DNA of 64,000 nucleotides from JAVEWJ01 sp034004605 (GCA_034004605.1 JAVEWJ010000003.1:94734-158733); one strand, 5' to 3'; shown: positions 51,101-59,610, numbered from the stretch's first letter. Program-made: numbers and translations. The notes: generated from the sequence alone by a model not told the origin.

Positions 51101-52843
51101 TGACAAATCAATGTTTTTTAGACCTAACTGTTTAAAAAAACCATCATCAATTTCTTTACAAGCTATTCTTAGCCAAAGAAATGCTTTTTTCAGCAATTCT
51201 TGATTATTTGCAAGCAATAAATCTTTGAAATTATTGAAAAAATAATCTGAATAATCAGAAAGCAAGATCGAAACCAATATTTCATTTTTCCAAGATTGAT
51301 TAATATTTTTATCACATATTACTTCTTCAATGAAGCTTCTGACTTCCTTGCTTTCTAATAGTAGTTGCTCCGAAATCCAATTTCTAAAACTTCTACGAAT
51401 GGGCAATGATTGCCTTATCTTTTTAAAAAAATTTTGATTATTTTCTTTTCTAAAAAATTCCTTTTTAATGATTTTTTCTAAAGCCCATTCTTCATAAATA
51501 TCATGTGTAATAAAATATCCTCTATCATCTTCGTAACCTAAAATTCCATCTTTCGTTAAATTGTTTAAAATATTAGATTCACAATCTGGTGAAACAAAAA
51601 AGCTTCCTGCATTTGACCTTAAAAAAGCAATCTTTTGGAAACATTCTGATCTTGGAGGGTAGTTCTTTGTAATATTTTTCTTCCAAAGTTTGTTTTTAAA
51701 TTCATTGTAATCTAATTCTTCTCCGTCTTTGTAATATTTTAAATATTCAGATAAGTAAAACGGATTTTTTATTAATTCAAACAATTTCTCATCTTTTGGT
51801 AGTTGAAAAGAATGCTTTGCTGAAAGGTTTTGAAGTTGATCTTTGTCTAGATTTTGTAAAGAGATATTTGCAGGAGCAATGTTATAAATTTCAAAAAAAT
51901 CTGTATTGAGAACATCTACATAATAATCCCTTGTTGTGAAAATAATTTTCCAATTATTTTGAATAAGAATATGTAAGAACTCTCTAAATGGATCAGTATT
52001 TTTTAGGTCTAATAATTTTTCAGCTGAATCAATAATAACTGTTTTGTTTTCATCTCCTTGATGTGCTTTTACGAAATCTTGAAAATCATAATTTTTAAAA
52101 AAGTCATTAATATTCCTTAATTCAAATTCCGTCGCTTCAAATATAAAAAAAGGTGTTTCTTCTTTGGTTTCTTGATAAAGGGTTTTAATGAGTGCCGTTT
52201 TTCCAACTCCACCTACACCACTTAATATTATAATTTTTTTATCTGTTATTTTTATCTTTTCAAGTTCATCGTTTCTATCTATCTCAATTGATTTTTTGTT
52301 AAAAACAATATTCGTTTTTATTTCAGTTAAAATGTTTTTAGTGTGTAATTTTAATTCTTGAACTAAGTCAAAAATACTTTTATCTAGTGTAAAAAAGTGC
52401 TTGAATAACCTTTCTTCATCAATGGCAATATTTTCAAAATAACTAGGACCCCTCCATTCCAACACAATATCAAGTATTTTTGCTTTTTCTTCAACCTCGT
52501 TTAAGACTTGTGGAGTTTTTCCATTTCTTTGTCCCCATTCTTTATTTGTATAAAAAAGCAATTTTGTGATTGTAGGATAATCTTTCTTTGCTTTCTCAAG
52601 AGTCTTTATAATGTCATCTTTATGTTGTGAAAGAGAAGTGTCGTAAAATTTTGCCTGCCATCCTATAACCTCTTCCTGGTTCTTAATCGGATTTGTTTCT
52701 ATCGCCGATTGATTTTTAAAACGAAAAATCCCTTTTTCTTGCTTAAATTCTTTGCAAAATAAGATATAGCAAAGCCACTCAAAATTATCTTGAGGGTTTT
52801 CGTAAAATTTAGTTTTGAAGATATCCCAAGTTGGTTTAATCAT
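48113..52843 (-). CDS. STAND NTPase with Mrr-like nuclease head (Avs-type defence candidate)
   Basis: 1576 residues. Residues 1-150 resemble the Mrr/PD-(D/E)xK nuclease fold: FEWLCYILF, then IETNPIKNQEE and GWQAKFYD, with the QxK motif (Gln63, Lys65). From about 185 a STAND P-loop domain has Walker A GVGGVGKTA (209-217), Walker B VIIDSAEK (about 269-276) and the sensor IFTTRD (301-306), then a winged-helix region. The remaining 1150 residues are helical, with no named motif, as in antiviral STAND (Avs) sensors. Role inferred: recognising a phage protein and cleaving DNA. AT-rich. Confidence 0.8.
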   Translation of the reverse strand: MIKPTWDIFKTKFYENPQDNFEWLCYILFCKEFKQEKGIFRFKNQSAIETNPIKNQEEVIGWQAKFYDTSLSQHKDDIIKTLEKAKKDYPTITKLLFYTNKEWGQRNGKTPQVLNEVEEKAKILDIVLEWRGPSYFENIAIDEERLFKHFFTLDKSIFDLVQELKLHTKNILTEIKTNIVFNKKSIEIDRNDELEKIKITDKKIIILSGVGGVGKTALIKTLYQETKEETPFFIFEATEFELRNINDFFKNYDFQDFVKAHQGDENKTVIIDSAEKLLDLKNTDPFREFLHILIQNNWKIIFTTRDYYVDVLNTDFFEIYNIAPANISLQNLDKDQLQNLSAKHSFQLPKDEKLFELIKNPFYLSEYLKYYKDGEELDYNEFKNKLWKKNITKNYPPRSECFQKIAFLRSNAGSFFVSPDCESNILNNLTKDGILGYEDDRGYFITHDIYEEWALEKIIKKEFFRKENNQNFFKKIRQSLPIRRSFRNWISEQLLLESKEVRSFIEEVICDKNINQSWKNEILVSILLSDYSDYFFNNFKDLLLANNQELLKKAFLWLRIACKEIDDGFFKQLGLKNIDLSTLKYVLTKPKGNGWKSIFKFVYDNLKTIGIENINFILPTIHDWNNKFKKGETTQLSSLIALQYYKWIIEKDAYFYHGDDVIDNLFQTILYGSFEIKDELKSIFEEILKNKWKNHRDPYYELSKNILTKLDGISVAQVLPEYVLQLANLFWTYTPVKPDAYFSYSRTEVADYFQIEEAELDYFPASCYQTPIYWLLHTVQKDTIDFILQFTNKTVEAYAKSKFAKYEIEELEVYIDDKTTIKQYISDRVWCTYRGTQVSPYVLESMHMALEMYFLEKGENTKAETLEDWLMYLLKNSTSASISALVTSIVLAFPDKTFKVAKVLFQTKKFFLYDTKRWVLDQGLKSQLLMLKNFGLNPKNEIHENERLKACDDDHRKLRFEQLFLNYQVFKNENVTEDEVKGRQKALWKILDNYYKELPNEDKQTEADHTWRMFLARMDYRKMKPTTKITEEGLEIYWNPEINPQLKKESEKSLKKSSKLMEYTSLKMWAYYRMKNEEEYKKYDKYEQNPKLALKEVQKIISKLRKINSPKPFQSTHTEDESFYLLNYSIPGEVCSVLIRDFSDELSQREILICKDIILEVASSSLIQNYQYQFSDGIQSSISVLPILLELFPKEKEHIKTVILFTLFDEHPIGMGGGKFNHYSINAVLKLWKDNFQDAQSLLFGYFLLKPKYEELRKKLREENYKKGIYELHESQVVEKFSEEYKSDLQKVLKNIIKLKDCENVSEIGLSSLRTALQLIPLKTENEEHKKIVKEIISVFAEKLTSDDRDYKIDYMFRHDFLKKIAYFLLCANKDEIEKYLKPFIDGFSTAEIFADLFEQFVLAEDQLDTYDNFWMVWSLFKEKLILICKDGDNHRYTKKIVKSFLFATVQWKETTTSWHTLKDEDKYFFKEISQKIGHCRSVLYSILKLLNDIGSIYLNEGITWVSEMLRSYYQNDQKLETNTIYYLEKYIRIYVYKNREIIRKTKKTKENVLLILDYLIKNESVVGYMLREKIL

Positions 52844-52849
52844 GTTATT

Positions 52850-52878
52850 ATTTTATGATCTGATAGAGATATAAACAA
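52850..52878 (-). promoter_or_regulatory. Predicted promoter, near-leaderless, of the STAND gene
   Basis: Minus strand TTGTTT (52873-52878), 17-bp spacer, TAAAAT (52850-52855). The -10 lies only 6 bp before the ATG at 52843, so the mRNA should start at or next to the start codon. Confidence 0.55.
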
Positions 52879-52961
52879 ATCGTTTAATAAATATAAAGGG
52901 GAAAAAATTATATCCAATCTTGTAATTAGATATATAGATTTTACAATTTTCGTTTCCCTAC

Positions 52962-53178
52962 ACTTCTACCTCCTAACGCTCCCTAATAGAAACGTCACTG
53001 AACGCAAACGGAATAAACTTGCTTTTTGATTCTTTTATGTACACCTCATCGACACACCTTCGAATGGTCCCAAAATCCTTCACCACTCGCCTTTTCTCTA
53101 TAAAAAAAGGAAACTTTAAAATAATGTAACCACTATGGGTACCTTGTCCAGGGAAAAAGTACCCCAAAAAGTGGACAT
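52962..53178. repeat. 217-bp direct repeat, copy A
   Basis: Matches 59012-59228 in the same orientation with about 7 mismatches in 217 bp (roughly 97% identity). Read on the minus strand it begins ATGTCCACTTTTTGGGGTAC. A 64-codon frame is kept open in both copies (52973-53167 and 59023-59217). No inverted terminal repeats are seen. The pair brackets the biosynthetic cassette. Confidence 0.9.
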
Positions 53179-53565
53179 GGAAGAAACCAACAAGTTTTGC
53201 CCAAATTCGTCAACTTTTACATTGTGAGACAATCTTTAATGAACTGAATATTTTCTTTTTCGATAAAAATTTAATGAAAATATTGTTTCATTTTGAATGT
53301 TTTTTAAAAAAAATCCTGATAATTAATTTTTAATTTGAAAAATTTTCTTACGAATATTCTCGAACAAAAATAGGTAAAAAAGTTTACACTTTGGATTTTC
53401 AAAAAATATAATAAATACTCTTTTTCAAGTTCTCAAAATTGAGGAAAAAAACTACAATTGAAAGTTAGCTAGATTTGTCTTTTTTTTTGCGAATCTTGTA
53501 ATTTGTTTTTTTGTTTTACTTTGTCTAGCTGTTAATGTATCTTGCTATTGATAAAAATCTTTTTT
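53179..53565. other. AT-rich non-coding stretch inside the cassette
   Basis: 387 bp of very AT-rich sequence between repeat A and the amidotransferase start. It has only short homopolymers and a 7-bp inverted repeat AGCTAGA/TCTAGCT (near 53467 and 53524). No gene is seen. Confidence 0.5.
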
Positions 53566-54531
53566 ATGTCAGAAATGGATACGAAGATAATGGATGAAGA
53601 AATTATTGGGGAGGTGGAAAGCGAATTAAAATTGTTAGAATTTTCGCAGAAAATGATTGTTGATTCAATAAAAAACAGAACAATACTTTTGGTTGATTTA
53701 ACGATGAACGAAAATAAAGACATTTTAAAACTCGCTTACGATCGATTAAAAAAGCATCAACTGTTATTAAAGTATTATTTATCTAAGTTCGAGGTAGAAG
53801 ATGGTCTCTCCGCTTCAAAAGTTTTTCAATTTTTTTTGGGGCCTGATGTTAATTTCAAAGTGATTAGTGTTTCTAAATTTCCTCCAAGAGTACCTCCTGG
53901 AACAGAATTTGCTTTTGTAATATTTTCAGGTTCACCCGCGAATGTTACGGATGCTCTTACCTCTTGTAAAGATGGAAAAAGAAACAATCACCAGTTGGTT
54001 TATGAGTTTGCCTCTGAATTATATAATTTTGCGGTTGATTATGATTTACCAATTTTTGGTACTTGTTATGGTCATCAATTTTTATCACATAAAAATGGTA
54101 ATATCATATTGAACAAAGGGTCATTTACAGCGGGGAAAATTTCCAAGACTATTTCAAAAAAAATCTCGCATATCTTGAAAGGAAATAATACTGTTAATGA
54201 AAGAGGATTTATTCCCTATTATAATGGAGAAGTTGTAAAGGGATATAATAATGCGTATCCAATTTTTGAGACCGATGTCACTCTTGATGAAAATATTAAC
54301 GATGGTTCAATTTTTTTTACCGGAGATAATTCTTCCGATCTTAGTCAATTTTTAGATTTTGACTTTAGATGGAGCTTAGGATTACAAGGGCACCCAGAAT
54401 ATAGTATATTTGAACCAATCTTTAGTGCAGCCTGGGCAACAAAAGAAATCACACCTCTTGGACAAAGGAGTCTGGGTTCTGATATTTTAGAATTACTGGC
54501 ACATTTGATAAATTTAAGAGGAATGTCCTGA
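53566..54531 (+). CDS. Class I glutamine amidotransferase-like protein
   Basis: 321 residues from the ATG at 53566; a TTG start at 53542 is less likely. The N-terminal 80 residues are a helical extension. The GATase fold then shows the nucleophile Cys in FGTCYGHQF and the His-Glu pair in LQGHPEY, the catalytic triad of class I glutamine amidotransferases (as in GuaA and carbamoyl-phosphate synthetase small subunits). It would release ammonia from glutamine or hydrolyse a gamma-glutamyl bond. No synthetase domain is attached, so it presumably serves the neighbouring ATP-grasp enzyme or removes gamma-glutamyl groups. Confidence 0.85.
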   Translation: MSEMDTKIMDEEIIGEVESELKLLEFSQKMIVDSIKNRTILLVDLTMNENKDILKLAYDRLKKHQLLLKYYLSKFEVEDGLSASKVFQFFLGPDVNFKVISVSKFPPRVPPGTEFAFVIFSGSPANVTDALTSCKDGKRNNHQLVYEFASELYNFAVDYDLPIFGTCYGHQFLSHKNGNIILNKGSFTAGKISKTISKKISHILKGNNTVNERGFIPYYNGEVVKGYNNAYPIFETDVTLDENINDGSIFFTGDNSSDLSQFLDFDFRWSLGLQGHPEYSIFEPIFSAAWATKEITPLGQRSLGSDILELLAHLINLRGMS

Positions 54532-54534
54532 AAA

Positions 54535-55554
54535 TTATATTTCGAAAAAATCTTGTAATAAAGGTGTAAATTCAAAAGTTTTGAATCTTTCAATTGTTGG
54601 CTTTAGTTTTATTATTAGCTGTTTGCAATAGTCTGTGTTTTTTATTATTTTCTCAATTTTATTTTTAGCTTCAGAAAGTGAGTTATACAAAAACTCCTTA
54701 GAATAATATTCTGGGTATACTTTTGAATTTGGCAAAATTGGAATACACCCTGATAACACAGATTTAGCTACTGCATAACCATAAGTTTCTTGCTCTGCAG
54801 TGCTTAGAACTATTTTGTTTTGTGAAATTGTTGATAAATGTTTTTTCCCGTGTTCGCCAACAATAAATCGTACATTTTTTTTATCTTTCAAATATTGATA
54901 GTATTTGTTTTCATCTAACTTCTTTGAATTTACTACAATAAACTGAATATCTGGTAAGTCTTCCACTAGATCAATAAAATCTTTGACCCCCTTGTCTTCC
55001 TCAAGTCTGTGGGGAAATAGTATTGTATTTCTTTTTCTTTGTTGGGGGCGAAATTTTATATGATTGATTCCCCATGGGAATATTTTTGATGTAGCGAAGT
55101 CTTTTGGTAATGTCGCTTTTGCATAATAAGACGGAACGTATAAAATATCGAACAATTTAGCCCATAAATTTTCCGCATAATGTAACCATGCCCAATTATA
55201 CAGGTCTCCTGGGACAAAGGATCCTCCATGAATAAGTGCACCTTTTTTGATATTTCGAGACTGTAGATCTGTGACATATTGGAAGATATCCAATCCTGGT
55301 GAAAAAAAATCAATAAATAATATTTTTTCAATACAAAAATTTTTTGATAATAAAATCAAATTATTAATATATTCTACCATGTATTTTGCATCGTCAAAAT
55401 TTCCAAAATTCGGTGTGTTTTTTTTTACGGCAATGCTACCAAAAATAGAAATTGGCATATTATTTTTTTCAATAGACCATTTTATCCCATTGATTATGTC
55501 TTCAAAGGAAGTTCCTTCATAATATGGTGGGATAAAAATAATATTTTTTTGCAT
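54535..55554 (-). CDS. GT4-like glycosyltransferase of the cassette
   Basis: 339 residues with GT-B features: an N-terminal domain starting NIIFIPPYYEGTS, a hinge at FPWGINHIKF, NTILFPHRLEEDKGV, and the donor-binding EQETYGYAVAKSVLSGCIPILP. It would transfer a sugar onto a small acceptor or growing chain. Converges on the amidotransferase with a 3-bp gap and follows the ATP-grasp gene after 4 bp on the same strand, so it is the last gene of a three-gene operon. Confidence 0.8.
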   Translation of the reverse strand: MQKNIIFIPPYYEGTSFEDIINGIKWSIEKNNMPISIFGSIAVKKNTPNFGNFDDAKYMVEYINNLILLSKNFCIEKILFIDFFSPGLDIFQYVTDLQSRNIKKGALIHGGSFVPGDLYNWAWLHYAENLWAKLFDILYVPSYYAKATLPKDFATSKIFPWGINHIKFRPQQRKRNTILFPHRLEEDKGVKDFIDLVEDLPDIQFIVVNSKKLDENKYYQYLKDKKNVRFIVGEHGKKHLSTISQNKIVLSTAEQETYGYAVAKSVLSGCIPILPNSKVYPEYYSKEFLYNSLSEAKNKIEKIIKNTDYCKQLIIKLKPTIERFKTFEFTPLLQDFFEI

Positions 55555-55558
55555 TGTT

Positions 55559-56614
55559 TTAAATTATAACATCGTATGTTTTCAGCTTTGATTCGACGGT
55601 AAGTAGGTATTTCACTTTTGAGATGTTTCCGTCATAATCTTCAAAATACTTTGAAGTATCAAGGAGCTTCTGATTATGGAGCAAAACGGGTATTGTTAGA
55701 GCTGTTACTCGTGCATTAATTTCCAGAAAATAATAATTTTTATTTGAATCGTAGAAAAAATCTATTCCGAAAAAACCTCGGAAGTTTGAAAGAAAAGAAT
55801 TTAAATTGGACAATGTTCTTAATATGAAATTTTGAAGGACAGTATCCTTTTTTAAGGATTCCAAATCTAAAAATTCAGCGCCGATAAATTCAACATTATT
55901 CCCCATTATTTGTTTAGAATAACCAAAAATCGTAATATCGTCATCATTTTTGTAACATTGTATACTCATTGGAATCGAGTCAATCAGTTCTTCTGAATAC
56001 CAATCACAATCATTGGAGGAGAAAAGACTGAGAAGCTTTTCCGGAAGTTCAATTGAATTAGGAAAGAATGTAGTAAAACCTCCAGCACCGATTGAGCGTT
56101 TTATGATGTATTTCCCCGATTTATAATCTCCCTTCAACATGTTCAAATCTGAAATCGTATGCCAATCAGGGGTCAAATCTCCCAGAAGTTTTTTTACGGA
56201 TAATTTGTTATTAAAATTTAAAAATTCCGAATATTTGTAGTTTAAGGGAAGACTTAGTTGGCTGGATATTTTATCAATTTCAGGATGCGGAACCGCTGTC
56301 CAAATTTGATCCAGTTTTGAAAATAATGAATCCGTATTTTTTATTCTTTTAATTATTGGAATGCTGGGACGATCGCCTTGTTCACAAATAATTACAGAGA
56401 GGTTGGCAGAAGGATAGGATAAATTATGACTATTTTCGTTAACCGTACAAAAACCTTTTTTTACAATCCATGGCATTAGGTTTTCATATTTCCACATACT
56501 GTCAATTTCATATTCGAAAGATTCCCCCAAAGCTCGAAAATCCGAGATATAAAGAGCTTTTTCTTGAGAAAGCTCTTCTATTGACTCCGGACATAGTGGA
56601 AAAATTTTTATCAT
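55559..56614 (-). CDS. ATP-grasp ligase-like protein
   Basis: 351 residues. The ATP-grasp core shows KYIIKRSIGAGGF (about 168-180, Lys and the glycine loop), SEEL (Glu 208-209), GIDFFYD (Asp about 285) and the metal-binding EINARVTA (298-305). Such enzymes join a carboxylate to an amine or thiol via an acyl phosphate. The N-terminal 110 residues are a variable domain. Its start overlaps the GT2-BpsA gene by 4 bp, so it should act in the same pathway, perhaps making an amide with a polyamine-like or amino-sugar product. Confidence 0.85.
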   Translation of the reverse strand: MIKIFPLCPESIEELSQEKALYISDFRALGESFEYEIDSMWKYENLMPWIVKKGFCTVNENSHNLSYPSANLSVIICEQGDRPSIPIIKRIKNTDSLFSKLDQIWTAVPHPEIDKISSQLSLPLNYKYSEFLNFNNKLSVKKLLGDLTPDWHTISDLNMLKGDYKSGKYIIKRSIGAGGFTTFFPNSIELPEKLLSLFSSNDCDWYSEELIDSIPMSIQCYKNDDDITIFGYSKQIMGNNVEFIGAEFLDLESLKKDTVLQNFILRTLSNLNSFLSNFRGFFGIDFFYDSNKNYYFLEINARVTALTIPVLLHNQKLLDTSKYFEDYDGNISKVKYLLTVESKLKTYDVII

Positions 56615-58461
56615 AACAAATGATTATATATCTGTTTTGTATCAATTAAAGATTCAAGGGCTTGGATATTGGGAGATATTGTTCGGAAGATATATAAATT
56701 GGAGGAAGAGCTATAAGAGACAGATTTGGGACGAATATTGTTTTCTATTAAAAAGATATTTGCTCTTTTTCTTTCAGGATATTTTTCAGGCAAACAGTAT
56801 TGAGAAAAATTTACAATCGTTTCATGTAGCCAAACACCATTTTCGGTAAAAATCTTTAGAATCTTTTCGATGTTTCGTCCCATCATTGTTTGATTTAAAA
56901 TAACAAAAAATTCTTTTACCTCGCCATTATAGTCTAAAAGACTTAAGCCTCGAACAATAAACAATAGGGCACCATTTAGCGTATATGGAGGGTCTGTAAA
57001 AAATGTATGGACAGATTTTATTCCTTTGAGTTTAAGTGTAAGGTCTAAGTTGTGTGTCTCTGCGTTTGGACAATATTTGTTAATGGTATTTAGTACTTTT
57101 TTATCAAGATCTATTGTGCTTGTTTGAATCCAAGAATATTGATATAAGGGTACGGTAATCAAATCATCATCGCCTATTAATGCTATTCGAATGTGATCAG
57201 TATAGGGATACCTGTTTTTGATTAGATCAACGCGTCTTTGTCGTGAGTTTATATCACATGGAAACTGATTCCATGTGCTTTGTGGGTTTTTCAGTTGAAT
57301 AAATGGTCTTTCCTTAGATCGATTCAAAAAGTGTTTAAATTTAAAAGTGTTGAAAATTTCCCCGTTTGGAGAAATTTTACAAAATTTATTTTTTATGCAT
57401 ACATCCAGAAATGGAATGATATTGTCGAAGTCTGAATTACTATGTTGGATATATTCATCTAAACTTGAGCTATCCAATAATTTTTTTAAAGACTGGATAA
57501 AGTCAATGAAACAGTATTGACTATTTTGTTTCCACAAAATAGTTTCTTTTTGGGAAATATTAGGAGGGCAAGATTTTTGATATTCCTGATATGCGATCGC
57601 TGTCCGATAATCGGGATGATAGGAGCTTAATCTTTCCAACACCTCATCTCTCGATAATTGTTTTAAATCATAAAATGTTTTCCCTATATGAAGCCAAAAA
57701 TATCCCTCTTCTTTTAGTTTTTCAACATAAATCGGGAAATTATTATTGGGGCTAGTTTTGTGGGTGACATGAACCACTTTTATATCTCGCAAGATTGTGT
57801 AATTTCCACTAATTTTAAAAAGTTTGAACATAAAAAAATCATCTTCACAACCGTATCCTTTAAAGTCAGGAAATCCCTTTGATTTTGTTAGCAATTCTTT
57901 TTTGCAAAATCCAAAATTTGCTATAAAAGTATAGTGTTGCAAATCCAAATATTCATTATCACGAATGTTAGATTGAATGTTTCCTATATGATTTTGAAAG
58001 GGATTTTTTCGTTTCTCTAGTTTTTGAAGAATATCTTTGGAGTTTTTTTCGAACCACCCCTTTGGGGAAGTCCAAAATCTTATTGCACCATAACCAAAAT
58101 CATATTTTTGAGCTAAATTACATATTTTATTGAACACATTATCTTCCAAAATAATTGTATCATCATCAATGAAAATAATTATGTCCCCTTTGGCAATATT
58201 AATTCCTTTATTTCGGGCTAACCCTCTGGATATTTTTTTTTCGTTATTAACCAGAGTAAATTGTATTTTTTGGGATTCAAATTTCTTTTTTATTTTGTTT
58301 AATTCTTCTAAATTATTTTTATTTTTCAGGTTACTATTCTCAATTACAATCACTTCATAGTTTTGAAAATTTTGATTAAGAATGCTTGTTAGACAGTGTA
58401 AAATAGAATTTCCTTTGTTAATATGTGAATCGGAAGATAAAACAACACATGAAAGGTTCAT
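56611..58461 (-). CDS. GT2 glycosyltransferase fused to a BpsA-like aminopropyltransferase domain
   Basis: 616 residues. Residues 1-260 are a GT-A family 2 glycosyltransferase: CVVLSSDS, ARNKGINIAKGDIIIFIDDDT (metal-binding Asp) and GCEDDFFMF. From about 345 comes a winged-helix-like part, then a Rossmann domain with GDDDLITVPL (430-439), DLDKK (451-455) and FFTDPPYT (487-494). GDDD plus DPPYT are the hallmark of N4-bis(aminopropyl)spermidine synthase (BpsA, DUF43) proteins. I know of no described fusion of this kind. Inferred role: making a glycosylated or amine-modified small molecule. First gene of the operon. Confidence 0.85.
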   Translation of the reverse strand: MNLSCVVLSSDSHINKGNSILHCLTSILNQNFQNYEVIVIENSNLKNKNNLEELNKIKKKFESQKIQFTLVNNEKKISRGLARNKGINIAKGDIIIFIDDDTIILEDNVFNKICNLAQKYDFGYGAIRFWTSPKGWFEKNSKDILQKLEKRKNPFQNHIGNIQSNIRDNEYLDLQHYTFIANFGFCKKELLTKSKGFPDFKGYGCEDDFFMFKLFKISGNYTILRDIKVVHVTHKTSPNNNFPIYVEKLKEEGYFWLHIGKTFYDLKQLSRDEVLERLSSYHPDYRTAIAYQEYQKSCPPNISQKETILWKQNSQYCFIDFIQSLKKLLDSSSLDEYIQHSNSDFDNIIPFLDVCIKNKFCKISPNGEIFNTFKFKHFLNRSKERPFIQLKNPQSTWNQFPCDINSRQRRVDLIKNRYPYTDHIRIALIGDDDLITVPLYQYSWIQTSTIDLDKKVLNTINKYCPNAETHNLDLTLKLKGIKSVHTFFTDPPYTLNGALLFIVRGLSLLDYNGEVKEFFVILNQTMMGRNIEKILKIFTENGVWLHETIVNFSQYCLPEKYPERKRANIFLIENNIRPKSVSYSSSSNLYIFRTISPNIQALESLIDTKQIYNHLL

Positions 58462-58650
58462 AAAAATTGTTCAATTTTGATTTATTTATATCATAAGTTT
58501 TTATAATGAAAAAGACTAATGGAAAGAACACAAGAAACCATCATCTAAAACAGAATGGTTAAGTATCACAGTTGTAATACCTAATTTTAAGGCACTGAGT
58601 TTTTATATTTATTATTTTTGATTAATTTTTGAAACTTACTATAGTTGTTA

Positions 58651-58965
58651 TTAATGAGCAATTCGAAAAAACTCTGACACGAAATTCGTTGAATCAATAA
58701 ATTTCTCAGCAATATTTTTATATAATATTTGGGGGAACAATATTGGATATTTCTTGGTATAGTTGTTGCTAAAAAGCTGTTTACCCCCTCCTTATCAGCG
58801 GGAAAGGTGATGTGTTTGAAAAAAATTCATATAAGTCCAAATTAAAACATGTAATATCTATAAACCCTAAGGATCTCTGCTTATTTTTAATAATGTTTAA
58901 TTTAGTGTTGATGTTTTCATTTGTAAGGGGACGATATCAATAACTTCTATTTCTATATTTAAATT
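58651..58965 (-). pseudogene. Decayed coding fragment upstream of the cassette operon
   Basis: Minus-strand reading across three frames gives protein-like pieces: EIEVIDIVPL, then TNENINTKLNIIKNKQ and GFIDITCFNLDLYEFFSNTSPFP, then KQLFSNNYTKKYPILFPQ and a stretch ending FFRIAH at a TAA. Joining them needs at least two frame changes. The parent family is not recognised. It suggests a further cassette gene lost to frameshifts. A random origin cannot be excluded. The rest of the gap 58462-59011 is AT-rich with no clear gene. Confidence 0.35.
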
Positions 58966-59011
58966 TCAAGAGTTTCATAACCTTCGAAAGAATTTACTAC
59001 TTGAAATTATT

Positions 59012-59228
59012 ACTTCTACCTCCTAACGCTCCCTAATAGAAATGTCACTGAACGCAAACGGCTTAAACTTGCTTTTTGATGCTTTTATGTACACCTCATC
59101 GACACACCTTCGAATGGTCCCAAAATCCTTCACCACTCGCCTTTTCTCTATTAAAAAAGGAAACTTTAAAATAATGTAACCACTATGGGGACCTTGTCCA
59201 GGGATAAAGTACCCCAAAAAGTGGACAT
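59012..59228. repeat. 217-bp direct repeat, copy B
   Basis: Second copy of the repeat at 52962-53178, same orientation, 6050 bp away. The shared 64-codon frame differs at six residues between the copies, although the nucleotide sequences differ at only about seven positions. Confidence 0.9.
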
Positions 59229-59247
59229 AAATTTTATTTTCCTTTCC

Positions 59248-59610
59248 TCAAAACAAAGATTGATTTTTTATTTGTGCTTTGATTTCAGATATGTTTTTAA
59301 AAAGGAAAGGTATATCAGATTTGATTGTTTCCCATAAAACGGTTTCATCCACACCAAAATATTCATGGGCTATTTTATTTCTCATTCCGATAATTATTTT
59401 CCAAGGTATTTCTTTATGCTTATTTCTATAAGTAATCGGAATATTTTTTGATGCCTCTCCTATTATTTCCAAATTGAGAACTACCGCATCGATGGTTTTC
59501 AAGTCTTTCATAAATCTTGAAAAATCATAATTTTCGGTATATGAAAGAATCTTTTCGCATGAAAAGTAAATGTCGTTTATATACAAAAGTATATCCCTAT
59601 TTTTAGGCAT
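59248..59610 (-). CDS. hepT: HepT-like (DUF86) toxin
   Basis: 120 residues, helical, with the HEPN signature Rx4HxY (RNKIAHEYFG), as in the HepT RNase toxins. It overlaps the mntA gene by 8 bp. HepT cleaves RNA when not kept inactive by its partner MntA, which adds AMP groups near the active site. Together they form a type VII-like toxin-antitoxin pair that adjoins the right repeat of the cassette. Confidence 0.85.
   Translation of the reverse strand: MPKNRDILLYINDIYFSCEKILSYTENYDFSRFMKDLKTIDAVVLNLEIIGEASKNIPITYRNKHKEIPWKIIIGMRNKIAHEYFGVDETVLWETIKSDIPFLFKNISEIKAQIKNQSLF

Noticed and set aside
52973..53167. 64-residue ORF in repeat A (and its partner 59023-59217) as a gene
   Set aside because: Starts with TTG, has no recognised domain, and most base differences between copies change the protein; it is more likely an open frame inside the repeat.
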